Positions 1 through 9,781 of a DNA stretch of 64,000 nucleotides are shown here, in pieces (the stretch's first letter is position 1; each line of letters opens with the position of its first letter). The translations under genes and the position numbers were made by a program. This DNA is from Streptomyces lavendulae subsp. lavendulae (lineage in GTDB: Bacteria; Actinomycetota; Actinomycetes; Streptomycetales; Streptomycetaceae): positions 2,170,001 to 2,234,000 of the forward strand of contig NZ_CP024985.1 of assembly GCF_002803845.1 (NCBI RefSeq), in the 5' to 3' direction. The notes under the pieces were generated by a model that worked only from the letters and a program-made list of their open reading frames with translations, was not told where the DNA came from and did not search any database.

Positions 1-2
1 CC

Positions 3-542
3 ACGCATCCGGACCACCACCGCACGCCCCAGCTGACCGCCTATCTGGTCACCACCGACGAGGCCCTCTCCCCCCAGGACGTCCGCCTGTGGCTGCGCAC
101 GCTCCTGCCCGACCACATGGTCCCGGCCTTCGTCGTCCTGCTGGACCGGCTGCCGCTCACCCCCAACGGGAAGATCGACAAGAGCGCCCTGCCCGCACCG
201 CAGGCGGTCACCACGGCGGGCGGACGCGCCCCGCGCACCCCGCTGGAGGAGAAGGTGCGCACCTGGTTCGGGGAGGCGCTGGCCGCCCCCTCCCCGCTGT
301 CGATCGACGACGACTTCTTCGACCAGGGCGGCCACTCCCTCCTCGCCGCCCGCCTCACGAACCGCATCGGCACCGCCCTCGGCGTCACCCTCACCCTGCG
401 CGACGTCTTCCAGCACCCCACCCCCGTCACCCTCGCCCGGCACATCGAGACCCGGCTGCTGTCCGCGGGGGCGCCCGCTCCCCGGCGCGCCCGGCCCGCG
501 CTCCGCCGCCGCACCCCCGACCAGGAACGGAGTTCCTCATGA
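3..542 (+). CDS. NRPS C-terminal fragment (end of A domain plus T domain), 5' end outside window
   Basis: The reading frame is open from base 3 and ends in TGA at 540-542. The visible part is the C-terminal subdomain of an adenylation domain: LPDHMVP is followed by the A10 motif NGKIDK, whose lysine contacts the acyl-adenylate. A carrier (T) domain follows, with FFDQGGHSLLA, where the serine carries phosphopantetheine. There is no C, E or TE domain after it, so this protein hands its peptide on to another synthetase; the C-first protein at 4302 is the natural acceptor. The C-terminal tail contains PALRRRT, also found in the tail of the 4302-9566 protein. The substrate cannot be read because the A4-A5 pocket is outside the window. 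The stop overlaps the next start as ATGA. Confidence 0.93.
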   Translation, partial: THPDHHRTPQLTAYLVTTDEALSPQDVRLWLRTLLPDHMVPAFVVLLDRLPLTPNGKIDKSALPAPQAVTTAGGRAPRTPLEEKVRTWFGEALAAPSPLSIDDDFFDQGGHSLLAARLTNRIGTALGVTLTLRDVFQHPTPVTLARHIETRLLSAGAPAPRRARPALRRRTPDQERSSS

Positions 543-1342
543 GCACCACCGACCAGGACCAGGCCGACTTCACCCCCGCGCCGGACGACGTGGTCTGGGA
601 CCTGCCGGGCGAGGGCCCGCAGCGCACGGCGCTGCTGGTCCTGCCGCACGCCGGCGGCAACGCCCACGCCTACGCGGAGTGGCGCGCCCACCTGCCGGCC
701 GACGTCCGCCTGCTGATCGGCCAGTACCCGGGCCGGGGCGCCCGGTTCGCCGAGGACCTCCCCCGGGACATCGCCGACCTGGCCGGTCCGGTCGTGGCGG
801 CGCTGCCCGACGGGGTCACCGAGGACCTGGTGGTGCTCGGGCACAGCATGGGCTCGCTCGTGGCCTTCGAGGTCGTCCGCAGCCTGGAGGCGTCCGGCCG
901 GCCGCCCCGCGCCCTGGTCGCCTCGGCCTGCCGGGCCCCGTTCCTGGCCAACCCGTGCGCCGTGCACCCGGAGCGGCTGGACGACGACGAGCTGGTCGCC
1001 GCCATCAAGGAGCGCGGCGGCACCGACGACGGCATCCTCGACGAGCCGGAGCTGCGGGAGATCATCCTGCCGTCCATCCGGGCCGACTTCGCCATCGACG
1101 ACGTCTACCGCTGCGCGGAGTCCGAGGCCCGGGTGGCCTGCCCGGTGACGGTGATCGGCGGGGACGCGGACCCGGTCGCCCCGGCGGCCTCGCTGATCCG
1201 CTGGGCGCAGATCACCGACCGCGCGTTCGCCTCGTACGTGCTGCCGGGAGGCCACTTCTACTTCCAGGAACAGCTGCCGGAGTTCTTCTCCGTGCTCGGT
1301 CCGGTCGTCGGCGGGCACGCCGCCGCCCCGGCCGCCGCCTGA
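539..1342 (+). CDS. Type II thioesterase of the NRPS cluster
   Basis: A 267-residue alpha/beta hydrolase of the external (type II) thioesterase family, which removes wrong or stalled acyl groups from carrier domains. The nucleophile motif GHSMGS puts the catalytic serine at about residue 103; PGGHFYF near residue 239 supplies the histidine, and GGDADPV near residue 205 is the likely acid region. The N-terminal LPHAGGNAHAY is typical of the family. The ATG at 539 overlaps the TGA of the upstream NRPS by four bases, so translation is probably coupled, which fixes the start although the frame is open further upstream. Length is normal for the family. Confidence 0.93.
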   Translation: MSTTDQDQADFTPAPDDVVWDLPGEGPQRTALLVLPHAGGNAHAYAEWRAHLPADVRLLIGQYPGRGARFAEDLPRDIADLAGPVVAALPDGVTEDLVVLGHSMGSLVAFEVVRSLEASGRPPRALVASACRAPFLANPCAVHPERLDDDELVAAIKERGGTDDGILDEPELREIILPSIRADFAIDDVYRCAESEARVACPVTVIGGDADPVAPAASLIRWAQITDRAFASYVLPGGHFYFQEQLPEFFSVLGPVVGGHAAAPAAA

Positions 1343-1362
1343 CCGCGCCGCGCGGCCCCGCT

Positions 1363-1409
1363 CCCCTCGTCTCCGCATCCCCTCGTCTCCGCTCCCCTCG
1401 TCTCCGCAT
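1363..1409 (+). repeat. Three tandem 15-16 bp pyrimidine-rich repeats before the hydroxylase gene
   Basis: Three head-to-tail copies of CCCCTCGTCTCCGCAT, the middle one with GCT at its end, start at 1363, 1379 and 1394. They fill most of the 84-base gap between the thioesterase stop and the hydroxylase start, just upstream of its AAGGA ribosome binding site. They could be slippage products or part of an mRNA leader; no function can be read. Confidence 0.85.
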
Positions 1410-1426
1410 CCCCTTAAGGACGTTCG

Positions 1427-2470
1427 ATGACCACGTACGCAGAGTCCCCGGCCCCGGCGGCCGGCTTCGCCCCGGTGCGCGAGCCCGGCAAGCCCGTCGT
1501 CGTGCACGCCCCCGCCGGTCTGGACGCGGCCTCCGCCGCCGCCTGGCTGACCGCCCACCGTGCCGACGTCCAGGCCGAGTTGCTGCGCAGCGGGGCCGTA
1601 CTCCTGCGGGGGCTGCCCGTCGAGGACGCGGCCTCCTTCGCCGCCGCCCGGGACGCGCTGATCGAGCGGCGCGCCGGGTACAAGGAGAAGGCCACCCCGC
1701 GCACCGACTTCGGCGAGGGCGTCTTCTCCTCCACCGACCTGCCCGCGGTCCAGCCGATCCGGCTGCACAACGAGAACAGCTACACCCTCGACTTCCCCGG
1801 GGTGCTGCTGTTCGGCTGCGTGACCGCGCCCGAGGAGGGCGGGGCGACCACCGTCGGCGACATGCGCGAGGCGCTGCGGCTGCTGCCGCCGGAGCTGGTC
1901 GAGCGGTTCGAGCGGGCCGGCTGGCTGCTCGTGCGCAACTACTCCGAACTGGCCGGGCTGCCCTGGTACAAGACCTTCGCCACCGAGGACAGGGCGGTCG
2001 CCGAGGCCTACTGCGAGGAGAACACCGTCGGCTACGAGTGGGTCGAGGAGGACGACTCGATGATCACCCGGCAGCGGCGCTCCGCGGTCGTCACCCACCC
2101 CGTGACGGGCGAGCGGACCTGGTTCAACCACTTCGCCTTCTGGAACAGCCGCACCCTGGACCCGGACGTCCGCGAGGTCCTCGTCGAGACGTACGGGGAG
2201 GACGGGCTGCCCTTCAACACCTACCTGGGCGACGGCTCCCGGCTCACCGACGCCGAGGTCGACGCGGTCAACGCCGTCTACGACCGGGTCACGGTCCGCG
2301 AAACCTGGCAGCGGGGCGACCTGATGCTCGTCGACAACATCCTGTGCGCGCACGGCCGCGAGGCCTACAAGGGCGACCGGAAGATCCTCGTCGCCATGGG
2401 CGAGCCCGTCGCCCTGGCCGACTGCGCGCCCGCCACCCAGCCGTCCACCACCGTCTTCACCGGGGAGTGA
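1427..2470 (+). CDS. SyrP/TauD-like Fe(II)/2-oxoglutarate-dependent hydroxylase
   Basis: A 347-residue TauD/TfdA-superfamily protein, closest in character to SyrP-type enzymes that hydroxylate an aminoacyl group tethered to a carrier domain. The iron facial triad is visible: HNE at residues 114-116 (His114, Glu116) and a distal His309 in [10 protein letters not shown], with Arg318 a candidate 2-oxoglutarate ligand. An AAGGA ribosome binding site precedes the ATG. It lies six bases upstream of the stand-alone A-T protein, so the amino acid loaded there (predicted Gln) is a plausible substrate, giving a beta-hydroxy amino acid. Which carrier-bound residue it modifies is inference; the enzyme family is clear. 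Confidence 0.9.
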   Translation: MTTYAESPAPAAGFAPVREPGKPVVVHAPAGLDAASAAAWLTAHRADVQAELLRSGAVLLRGLPVEDAASFAAARDALIERRAGYKEKATPRTDFGEGVFSSTDLPAVQPIRLHNENSYTLDFPGVLLFGCVTAPEEGGATTVGDMREALRLLPPELVERFERAGWLLVRNYSELAGLPWYKTFATEDRAVAEAYCEENTVGYEWVEEDDSMITRQRRSAVVTHPVTGERTWFNHFAFWNSRTLDPDVREVLVETYGEDGLPFNTYLGDGSRLTDAEVDAVNAVYDRVTVRETWQRGDLMLVDNILCAHGREAYKGDRKILVAMGEPVALADCAPATQPSTTVFTGE

Positions 2471-2475
2471 CCGTC

Positions 2476-4296
2476 ATGACCGCCGTACTTCCCGAGCGTC
2501 CCGGCACCCGTACGGGCGCCGCAGCCGTCCCCGACCTGCTGGAGCGTCTCGCCCTGGCCCCCGCCGACCGGACCGCCGTCGTCGCGGACGGGCGCGCCAG
2601 GAGCTTCGGCGAGCTGCGCGCCGAGGCCATGCGGATCGCGGGCCGCCTCGCCGCCCGCGGCGTCGGGCCGGAGAGCGTGGTCGCGCTGTGCCTGCCGCGC
2701 GGCGCGGAGCTGGTCGCCGCGCTGGTCGGGACCCTGACCGCGGGGGCCGCCTACCTGCCCGTGGACCCGAAGCTGCCGGCCGAGCGGCGGCGCTACCTCG
2801 TCGAGGACGCGGGTGCCGACCTGGTCGTCACCGCCGCCGGCGCCGCCGCGCCCCTCGCCGACGGCGTACCGCACGTGGCCGTGTCCGCGCTGGCCGCGCC
2901 CGGCCCGGAGCTCCCGTACGTCCCGGTGGCCGTCTCCGGCGACACCCTGGCCTACGTCATCTACACCTCCGGTTCCACGGGCCGCCCCAAGGGCGTGGAG
3001 ATCGGCCGGGCCGCCGCGTCCGCGCTGCTCGCCGAGCTGGAGGGCGCGGGCATCGCCGTCACCGAGGGCGGGCGGGTCGGCTGGAACGCCTCGCCGTCCT
3101 TCGACGCCTCCGTGCAGCAGTGGGTCCGCCTGTGCCGCGGCGACACCCTGGTGATGATCGACGACGAGACCCGCGCGGACCCGGCGCTGCTGGCCCGGCT
3201 GGTCGACGAACAGGCCCTGACCGACCTGGACATCACCCCCGCGCACGCCGATCCCCTGCTGGACCTGCTCACCCCGGACGGCGGCCCGCGCCCGCTGACC
3301 CTGCTGATCGGCGGCGAGGCCGTCAGCCCCGCGCTGTGGCGGCGCCTGGCCCGGCTCGGGGAACGGGGGGTGCTGCGCACGGTCAACCTGTACGGGCCCA
3401 CCGAGTGCACGGTCGACGCCACGGCCGGCTGGGTGGACGGCGCCGACATGCCGCACATCGGCAGCGCCCTGCCGGGCCTGCGCACGCGGGTCCTGGACGA
3501 GGAGCTGAACCCGGTCGCCGAGGGCGGCAGCGGCGAGCTGTACCTGGCGGGGCCCCGCGTGGGCCGCGGCTACCGGGGCCGGCCGGCGCTGACCGCCGAG
3601 CGGTTCGTGGCCGACGCCGCCGGGGAGGCGCACGGCGGCCGCATGTACCGGACGGGCGACCTCGTACGGCTCCTGCCCGGCGGCCGGCTGGCCTACCTGG
3701 GGCGGGCCGACGGGCAGGTCAAACTGCGCGGCCACCGCCTCGAACTCCCCGAGGTCGAGGCCGCGGTGGCCGCCGTCCCCGGGGTCGCCGAGGCCGCCGT
3801 CGTACTCCGCGACGACGTCCACGGGGCGCCGGGCCTGGTGGCCTACTACCGGGCCGCCGGACCCGTCACCGAAGCCGGGCTGCGCGAACGGCTCACGGCC
3901 GTGCTGCCCGCGTACATGGTCCCGGCGGCCTTCGTGGCCCTGGAGCGGTTCCCGGTCACCGTCAACGGCAAGGTGGACCGGGCCGCGCTGCCCGCCCCGG
4001 CACCCGCGCCCGCGCCCGCCCCGGCCGGGGACGCCGGCGCGCCGGAGCTGACCGCCTCGCAGACGCTGATCGCGGGCGTCTGGGCCGCCGTCCTCGGCGC
4101 CCCGCACGTCGGCCCGGACGACAACTTCTTCAAGCTGGGCGGCCATTCGCTGCTCGCGATCAAACTGGTCTCGCGGGTCCGCGCCGAACTGGGCGTCTCC
4201 CTCCCGGTGAAGGCCGTCTACGCCAACCCGCGCCTGCGGGACCTGGCCGCCCACCTCGACACCCTGGTCGCGGCCGCCGCGAGCCCGAACTCCTGA
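2476..4296 (+). CDS. Stand-alone NRPS A-T didomain, predicted glutamine-activating
   Basis: A 606-residue protein with one adenylation domain (about 20-520) and one carrier domain (about 530-600, Ser558 in GGHSLLA) and no C domain. Core motifs are intact: [11 protein letters not shown] (A3), FDAS (A4), NLYGPTE (A5), YRTGDL (A7), NGKVD (A10). Aligning by eye to GrsA gives the ten-residue pocket D-A-Q-D-L-G-L-V-D-K, which differs at one position from the glutamine code of lichenysin/surfactin-type modules (DAQDLGVVDK), so L-Gln is the best guess. Without a C domain it either starts the chain or feeds A-less modules in trans. A Pro-Ala repeat linker (residues about 515-530) separates A and T. 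Confidence 0.92.
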   Translation: MTAVLPERPGTRTGAAAVPDLLERLALAPADRTAVVADGRARSFGELRAEAMRIAGRLAARGVGPESVVALCLPRGAELVAALVGTLTAGAAYLPVDPKLPAERRRYLVEDAGADLVVTAAGAAAPLADGVPHVAVSALAAPGPELPYVPVAVSGDTLAYVIYTSGSTGRPKGVEIGRAAASALLAELEGAGIAVTEGGRVGWNASPSFDASVQQWVRLCRGDTLVMIDDETRADPALLARLVDEQALTDLDITPAHADPLLDLLTPDGGPRPLTLLIGGEAVSPALWRRLARLGERGVLRTVNLYGPTECTVDATAGWVDGADMPHIGSALPGLRTRVLDEELNPVAEGGSGELYLAGPRVGRGYRGRPALTAERFVADAAGEAHGGRMYRTGDLVRLLPGGRLAYLGRADGQVKLRGHRLELPEVEAAVAAVPGVAEAAVVLRDDVHGAPGLVAYYRAAGPVTEAGLRERLTAVLPAYMVPAAFVALERFPVTVNGKVDRAALPAPAPAPAPAPAGDAGAPELTASQTLIAGVWAAVLGAPHVGPDDNFFKLGGHSLLAIKLVSRVRAELGVSLPVKAVYANPRLRDLAAHLDTLVAAAASPNS

Positions 4297-4301
4297 AGGA
4301 C

Positions 4302-7300
4302 ATGACCGTGATCCCGTTGTCGTACGCCCAGCGCCGGCTGTGGTTCCTGGGCCGGCTGCACGGCCCTTCCGCCACCTACAACGCCCCGGTCGTCCTGCAC
4401 CTCGACGGCGAACCCGACGCCGGGGCCCTGGCCCTCGCGCTGGCCGACGTCGTGGAGCGGCACGAGGTGCTGCGCACCGTACTGCCGGCCGGGCCCGACG
4501 CGGAGCCGTACCAGCGGGTGCTGGACGAGGCGCCCACGGCGCGGCTCACCGCCGAGGAGTGCGCGCCGGACCTACGGGACGCACGGGTGGCCGCCTTCGT
4601 CCGGCAGCCTCTGGACATCACCGCCGAACCCCCGCTGCGAGCCCGGCTGTTCCTGCCGGGCGACGGGACCTCCACCCTGGTGCTGCTGATCCACCACGTG
4701 GCGACCGACGGCTGGTCGCTGCGCCCCCTGCTGCGCGACCTGGCCGGGGCCTACGCCGCCCGGCTGGCCGGGCGGGCCCCCGACGCGGAGCCGCTGCCCG
4801 TGCAGTACGCGGACTACGGCCAGTGGCAGCACGAGCTGCTCGGTGACCCCGCCGACCCGGACAGCCTGGCCGCCGAGCAACTGGCGTACTGGCGGGCCGC
4901 GCTGGAGGGCGCCCCGGCGGTCGTCGACCTGCCGGCCGACCGGCCCCGCCCCGCCGAGCCCTCGGGCCGGGGCGCCACGCTGACGGCCCGGCTGGACGCG
5001 GCGGCGCACGGCGGGCTGCTCGCCCTGGCGCGCGGCCACCGGGCGAGCCCGGCCATGGCGGCCCGCGCCGCCCTCGCCGCGGCCCTGTCGGCGGCCGGAG
5101 CGGGCGAGGACCTCGTGATCGGCACCCCGGTCGCGGGCCGCCCCGACGAGGACCTCTACGACCTGGTCGGCTTCTTCGTCAACTCCCTCGCGCTGCGCAC
5201 CGACCTGTCGGGCGACCCGGCCGTCGGGGAGCTGCTGGAGCGGGTGCGCGACGCGGACCTGGCGGCGTACGAGCACCAGGAGCTGCCCTTCGACCTGCTG
5301 GTGGAGCGGCTCAGCCCGGAACGGGCCCTGGGCCACCACCCCTTCTTCCAGGTGATGCTGACCGTGGACTCGGGCGGCGCCGGCGCAGGACCGGAAGGCG
5401 GCCGGGTGGAGCTGGGCGGCGGCATCGGCGGAACACTCGCCGAAGCCGACCTGGACTCGGCCAAGTTCGACCTGACCTGGTACTGCCGCGAGCTGCACAC
5501 GGCCGGGGGCCGCCCCGACGGGATCGAGATCGCCCTCCAGTACGCCACCGACCTCTTCGACGAGGAAACGGCCCGCCTGCTGCTGGAGCTGTACGTACGG
5601 ACCCTCGAAGCCTTCGCCGCCGAACCCGCGGCCCGCCTGAGCGCCCTCGGCCCGGCGTCCGGTCCGCAGGCACGGGCCCTGGCCGCGCGGGGGCGCAGCA
5701 CCCTCCCGGCCGCCGCGCCCGCCCCGCGCGATGCCGTCCCGGCCCGCCGTGACGTGCTCTCGCCCCGGGAGGAGATCCTGTGCGGCCTCTTCGCGGAGGT
5801 CCTCGGGCGCGGGGAGGGCGCGGAGTTCGCCGCCGACGCGAACTTCTTCAAGTCGGGCGGGCATTCGCTGCTCGCGAGCAAGCTGGTGAACCGGATCCGG
5901 GGCGCGCTCGGCCTGGAGCTGGGCATCCGGGACCTGTTCCTCGCGCCGACCCCGGCCGCCCTGCACCGGCGGCTGGCCGGAGCGGGCCCCGAGGGGGCGG
6001 CCCGGCCCGCGCTGGTCCCCGTACCGGACCGGCCCGGGCGGATCCCGCTGTCGGCCGCGCAGCGGGCGCTGTGGCTGCTGGACCGGATCGAGGGCCCCTC
6101 GGCGACCTACAACGCGCCGCTGGTGCTGCGCCTGGAGTCGGTTCCGCGGGCCGCCGCGCTGGAGGCCGCGCTCGCCGACCTCGTCACCCGGCACGAGGTG
6201 CTGCGCACGGTGTACGGGGCCGAGGGCGGCGAGCCGTACCAGCGGGTGCTCGCCCCGGCCGGGGTGCCGCTGGAGGTGGAGGCCTGCGCGCCCGGCGAAC
6301 TGGACGCGCTGGTCGACTCCTTCGGCCGGGAGCCCTTCGACCTGGCGCTGCGGCCGCCGCTGCGGGCCCGGCTGTTCGTACCGGGCGACGGCGGTGCGGT
6401 GCTGGTGCTGCTGGTCCACCACATCGCCACCGACGGCTGGTCCCTGGCCCCGCTGCTGCGGGACCTGGGCGCGGCGTACGGGGCCCGGTGCGCGGGGCGC
6501 GCCCCCGAACTGCCGCCGCTGCCGGTGCAGTACGCCGACTACGCGCTGTGGCAGCGCGAGCTGCTGGCCGACCCGGACTCCCTGCTCGGCTTCTGGCGCG
6601 GGGCCCTGGCCGGGATGCCGGCGCGGACCGCGCTGCCCGCCGACCGGCCGCGCCCGGCGGAGCCCTCGGGCCGGGGCGCCACCGTGTCGGCCGCGGTCGG
6701 CGCGGACGCCCACCGGACCCTGGCCGGGCTGGCGCGGGAGCGGCGGGCGAGCCTGTTCATGGTGGTCCGAGCTGCGCTGGCGGCGGCCCTGGCGGCCACC
6801 GGCGCGGGCGAGGACCTGGCGATCGGCACCCCGGTCGCGGGCCGCCCCGACCAGGACCTGCACGAGCTGGTCGGCTGCTTCGTCAACTCGCTGGTGCTGC
6901 GCACCGACCTGTCCGGCGACCCGTCCGTCGGGGAGCTCGTGGAGCGGGTCCGGGACGCGGACCTGGCGGCCTTCGACCACCAGGACCTGCCCTTCGACGT
7001 CCTGGTGGAGCACCTGGCCGAGCCGGGCCGGGTCCTGGGCGAACACCCCTTCTTCCAGGTGATGCTGACCGTGCGGGAGGCCGCCGACGAGCGGGTCTCG
7101 CTCGGCCCGGTCGCGGGCCGGGTCGGGAGCACCGACCTGGGCGCCGCCAAGTTCGACCTGAGCTTCCACTGCGCCGGGCGGCACACCGCCGACGGCGCCC
7201 CGGACGGCCTCGACGTGCACGTGCAGTACGCCACCGACCTCTTCGACGAGGACACGGCCCGGCTGCTGCTGGAGGTCTGCGTACGGGCCCTCGAAGCCTT

Positions 7301-9566
7301 CGCCGCCGGTCCGGCGGCCCGCCTCGGCTCCCTGGACCTGGTCCGGGAGCCGGAGCGGCGGAACCTGGAGCGGCGCCGGGACCGGCTGCGGGAGGCGCTC
7401 GCCGCCACGGCGGCGGAGCCTGCCCCGGCGGCAGCGCCGTCCTCCCCGCGCGAGGAGATCCTGTGCGGACTGTTCGCCGAGGTGCTGGGCGCGGAGCGGA
7501 TCGCCGCCGACGCCAACTTCTTCAAGTCGGGCGGGCATTCCCTGCTGGCCAGCCGGCTCGTCAACCGGATCCGGGCCGTGCTCGGCGTGGAGGCGGGCAT
7601 CCGGGACCTGTTCCTGGCCCCCACCGCGGCGGCCCTGCACCGCCGCCTCGGGACGGGCGCCGGGGCGGGGGCGGCGCGGCCCCCGCTGCTGCCCGTGGCG
7701 GACCGGCCGGAGCGGGTGCCCCTGTCGTACGCGCAGCGGCGGCTGTGGTTCCTCGACCAGCTCCAGGGGCCGTCCGCCACCTACAACATCGCGCTGGTGC
7801 GGCGCCTGGAACGGCCCCTGGAACCGGTGGCGCTCGCCGGGGCACTGGCGGACCTCGCCACCCGGCACGAGGTGCTGCGCACCGTGTACGGGACCGAGGG
7901 CGGGGAGCCGTACCAGCGGGTGCTGGAGGGGGCCCGGCCGCAGCTGGAACTGGTGCACGCGGCGGACGTGGCGGCGGCCGTCGACGCGGCGGCCGGGCAC
8001 GTCTTCGACCTGACGCGGGACCTGCCGCTGCGGGCCTGGCTGTTCCTGCCGGAGGACGGGGGTCCGCAGACCCTGGTGCTGCTCCTGCACCACATCGCGG
8101 CGGACGGCTGGTCCACGGGGCCGCTGCTGGCCGACCTGGCGGCGGCGTATGCGGCGCGGGCGGCGACGGGCCGGGAGCCGGGCTGGTCCCCGCTGCCGGT
8201 GCAGTACGCGGACTACACGCTGTGGCAGCGGGAGCTGCTGGCCGACCCGGGCGCCCCGCTCGGGTTCTGGCGGGAGGCCCTGGCCGGGCTCCCGCCGCTG
8301 ATCGACCTGCCCACGCAGCGGCCCCGGCCGGCCCTGCCGTCGGGACGGGGTGCGGTCACCGGCTTCGAGGTGGACGCCGGCACGCACCGCGCGCTGCTGC
8401 GGATCGCGCACTCCCGGGGCGCCACCCTGTTCATGGTGGTGCAGGCGGCGCTGGCGGCGGCCCTGACCCGGGCCGGGGCCGGGACCGACCTGGCCGTCGG
8501 CACGACGGTCGCCGGGCGCGCCGACGACGCGCTGTCGGGGCTGGTGGGCTTCTTCGTCAACACGCTGGTGCTGCGCACCGGCACGGAGGGGGACCCCGCC
8601 TTCGAGGAGCTCGTCGACCGGGTGCGGGAGGCGGACCTGGCGGCGTACGCGCACCAGGACCTGCCGTTCGATCTGCTGGTGGAGGCACTCAACCCGCACC
8701 GGTCCTCGGCACACGACGCGCTGGTGCAGGTGATGCTCCAGGTGAACCCGGTTCCGGCCGGGGTGTCCGGCGGGCCGCTGGCGGGGACGGAGGGCGCCTT
8801 CACCGCGCGGACGGCGAAGTCGGAGCTGACCTTCGCCCTGACGGAGCGGCCGGCCGGCGGTCTGTCGGGGGTGCTGGAGTACGCCACCGACCTGTACGGG
8901 CCCTCGGGCGCGGCCCGGCTGGCGCAGCTGCTTGTGTCGGCGCTGGAGCTGTTCGCCGCCGACCCGTCACGGCGCGTGTCCGCCCTGCCTGCCCCGGCCG
9001 GCCGGCGTCCCGCACGGCCGCTCGCCGGGGGCTACCGGGTCGATCCGGCCCGGGTGGAGGCTGTCCTGACGGAGCATCCGGCGGTGGTGTCGGCGCGGGC
9101 CCGGGTGGAGGGCGACCGGCTGATCGCGCGGGCCGTGGCCCCGGCCGGGGCGGTGACGGAGGCCGAGCTCCAGGCCTGGGCGGCGGACCGGCTGCCGGAC
9201 TACGAGGTCCCGGCGGCCGTCCTGCTGCCCGGGGCCCCGGCCGCGCCGGACCCGGCCCCGGCTCCCACGCCCCCTCTGACGGACACGCTGCTGCGGCTCT
9301 TCGCGGAGGTGCTGGAGCGGGGCCGGATCGGCCCGGACGACAACTTCTTCAAGTCCGGGGGCCATTCGCTGCTCGCGGTACGGCTGGTCAACCGGGTACG
9401 TGCGGAACTCGGCCGCGAACTGACCCTGCGCGAGGTGTTCCGCCACCCCACCCCGGCCGGGCTGGCGACCCTGCTGTCGAAGCCCCCCGCCACGGGCCCG
9501 ACACCGCCCCCGGCCCCGGCCCTGCGCCGCCGCACCCACGCGGGCACCCGCGTCAGGCAGCCGTAG
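4302..9566 (+). CDS. NRPS with three C-T units and no intact A domain (C-T-C-T-C-Asub remnant-T)
   Basis: A 1754-residue synthetase. C1 starts at the first residues ([11 protein letters not shown]; active site HHVATDG near 129) and T1 has GGHS near 519. C2 starts near 578 (HHIATDG near 705) and T2 has GGHS near 1077. C3 starts near 1139 (HHIAADG near 1262) and T3 has GGHS near 1687. None of the units contains A3-A7 motifs. Between C3 and T3 about 70 residues (1577-1646) resemble only the C-terminal A subdomain ([11 protein letters not shown] to [11 protein letters not shown]) and lack the A10 lysine, so they look like the scar of a deleted A domain. All three C domains keep HHxxxDG and all T domains keep their serine, so it should work with aminoacyl groups supplied in trans. 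The ATG follows an AAGGA site five bases after the A-T gene. The tail carries PALRRRT. Confidence 0.92.
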   Translation: MTVIPLSYAQRRLWFLGRLHGPSATYNAPVVLHLDGEPDAGALALALADVVERHEVLRTVLPAGPDAEPYQRVLDEAPTARLTAEECAPDLRDARVAAFVRQPLDITAEPPLRARLFLPGDGTSTLVLLIHHVATDGWSLRPLLRDLAGAYAARLAGRAPDAEPLPVQYADYGQWQHELLGDPADPDSLAAEQLAYWRAALEGAPAVVDLPADRPRPAEPSGRGATLTARLDAAAHGGLLALARGHRASPAMAARAALAAALSAAGAGEDLVIGTPVAGRPDEDLYDLVGFFVNSLALRTDLSGDPAVGELLERVRDADLAAYEHQELPFDLLVERLSPERALGHHPFFQVMLTVDSGGAGAGPEGGRVELGGGIGGTLAEADLDSAKFDLTWYCRELHTAGGRPDGIEIALQYATDLFDEETARLLLELYVRTLEAFAAEPAARLSALGPASGPQARALAARGRSTLPAAAPAPRDAVPARRDVLSPREEILCGLFAEVLGRGEGAEFAADANFFKSGGHSLLASKLVNRIRGALGLELGIRDLFLAPTPAALHRRLAGAGPEGAARPALVPVPDRPGRIPLSAAQRALWLLDRIEGPSATYNAPLVLRLESVPRAAALEAALADLVTRHEVLRTVYGAEGGEPYQRVLAPAGVPLEVEACAPGELDALVDSFGREPFDLALRPPLRARLFVPGDGGAVLVLLVHHIATDGWSLAPLLRDLGAAYGARCAGRAPELPPLPVQYADYALWQRELLADPDSLLGFWRGALAGMPARTALPADRPRPAEPSGRGATVSAAVGADAHRTLAGLARERRASLFMVVRAALAAALAATGAGEDLAIGTPVAGRPDQDLHELVGCFVNSLVLRTDLSGDPSVGELVERVRDADLAAFDHQDLPFDVLVEHLAEPGRVLGEHPFFQVMLTVREAADERVSLGPVAGRVGSTDLGAAKFDLSFHCAGRHTADGAPDGLDVHVQYATDLFDEDTARLLLEVCVRALEAFAAGPAARLGSLDLVREPERRNLERRRDRLREALAATAAEPAPAAAPSSPREEILCGLFAEVLGAERIAADANFFKSGGHSLLASRLVNRIRAVLGVEAGIRDLFLAPTAAALHRRLGTGAGAGAARPPLLPVADRPERVPLSYAQRRLWFLDQLQGPSATYNIALVRRLERPLEPVALAGALADLATRHEVLRTVYGTEGGEPYQRVLEGARPQLELVHAADVAAAVDAAAGHVFDLTRDLPLRAWLFLPEDGGPQTLVLLLHHIAADGWSTGPLLADLAAAYAARAATGREPGWSPLPVQYADYTLWQRELLADPGAPLGFWREALAGLPPLIDLPTQRPRPALPSGRGAVTGFEVDAGTHRALLRIAHSRGATLFMVVQAALAAALTRAGAGTDLAVGTTVAGRADDALSGLVGFFVNTLVLRTGTEGDPAFEELVDRVREADLAAYAHQDLPFDLLVEALNPHRSSAHDALVQVMLQVNPVPAGVSGGPLAGTEGAFTARTAKSELTFALTERPAGGLSGVLEYATDLYGPSGAARLAQLLVSALELFAADPSRRVSALPAPAGRRPARPLAGGYRVDPARVEAVLTEHPAVVSARARVEGDRLIARAVAPAGAVTEAELQAWAADRLPDYEVPAAVLLPGAPAAPDPAPAPTPPLTDTLLRLFAEVLERGRIGPDDNFFKSGGHSLLAVRLVNRVRAELGRELTLREVFRHPTPAGLATLLSKPPATGPTPPPAPALRRRTHAGTRVRQP

Positions 9567-9605
9567 CCCGAGCCGGCGGTCCGCCGCCCGGCTCACGCCC
9601 CCGGC

Positions 9606-9639
9606 GTCCGGCCCCTGCCCCTGCGGGCGGGGGCCGGAC
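9606..9639 (+). terminator. Strong hairpin after the A-less NRPS gene
   Basis: Arms 9606-9620 and 9625-9639 form a 15-bp stem (one G:T pair) with a four-base CTGC loop, 40 bases after the stop. It probably ends or attenuates the first NRPS transcript, so the next NRPS gene would need its own promoter in 9640-9781. TAGCGT at 9725-9730 is a possible -10 box, with no convincing -35. Confidence 0.7.
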
Positions 9640-9781
9640 GCACCCGGTACGGCGGCAGTCCGCAGCGGCAGCGACGGGGTGGGGAGCTGCCGGAGGGACT
9701 GCCCGCCGGGGGCGGGGGCGGTGCCTAGCGTGGGGGCACGGACTGCGGTCCGCTCCCACCCCCTCGCCTGGAGGCCCCGCG

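Noticed and set aside
41..2353. Long minus-strand frames opposite the NRPS genes
   Set aside because: They follow from the high GC at third codon positions. They have no family motif and no ribosome binding sites.
4302..9566. Polyketide synthase or hybrid modules
   Set aside because: No ketosynthase or acyltransferase motifs were seen anywhere in the cluster; all large proteins are pure NRPS.
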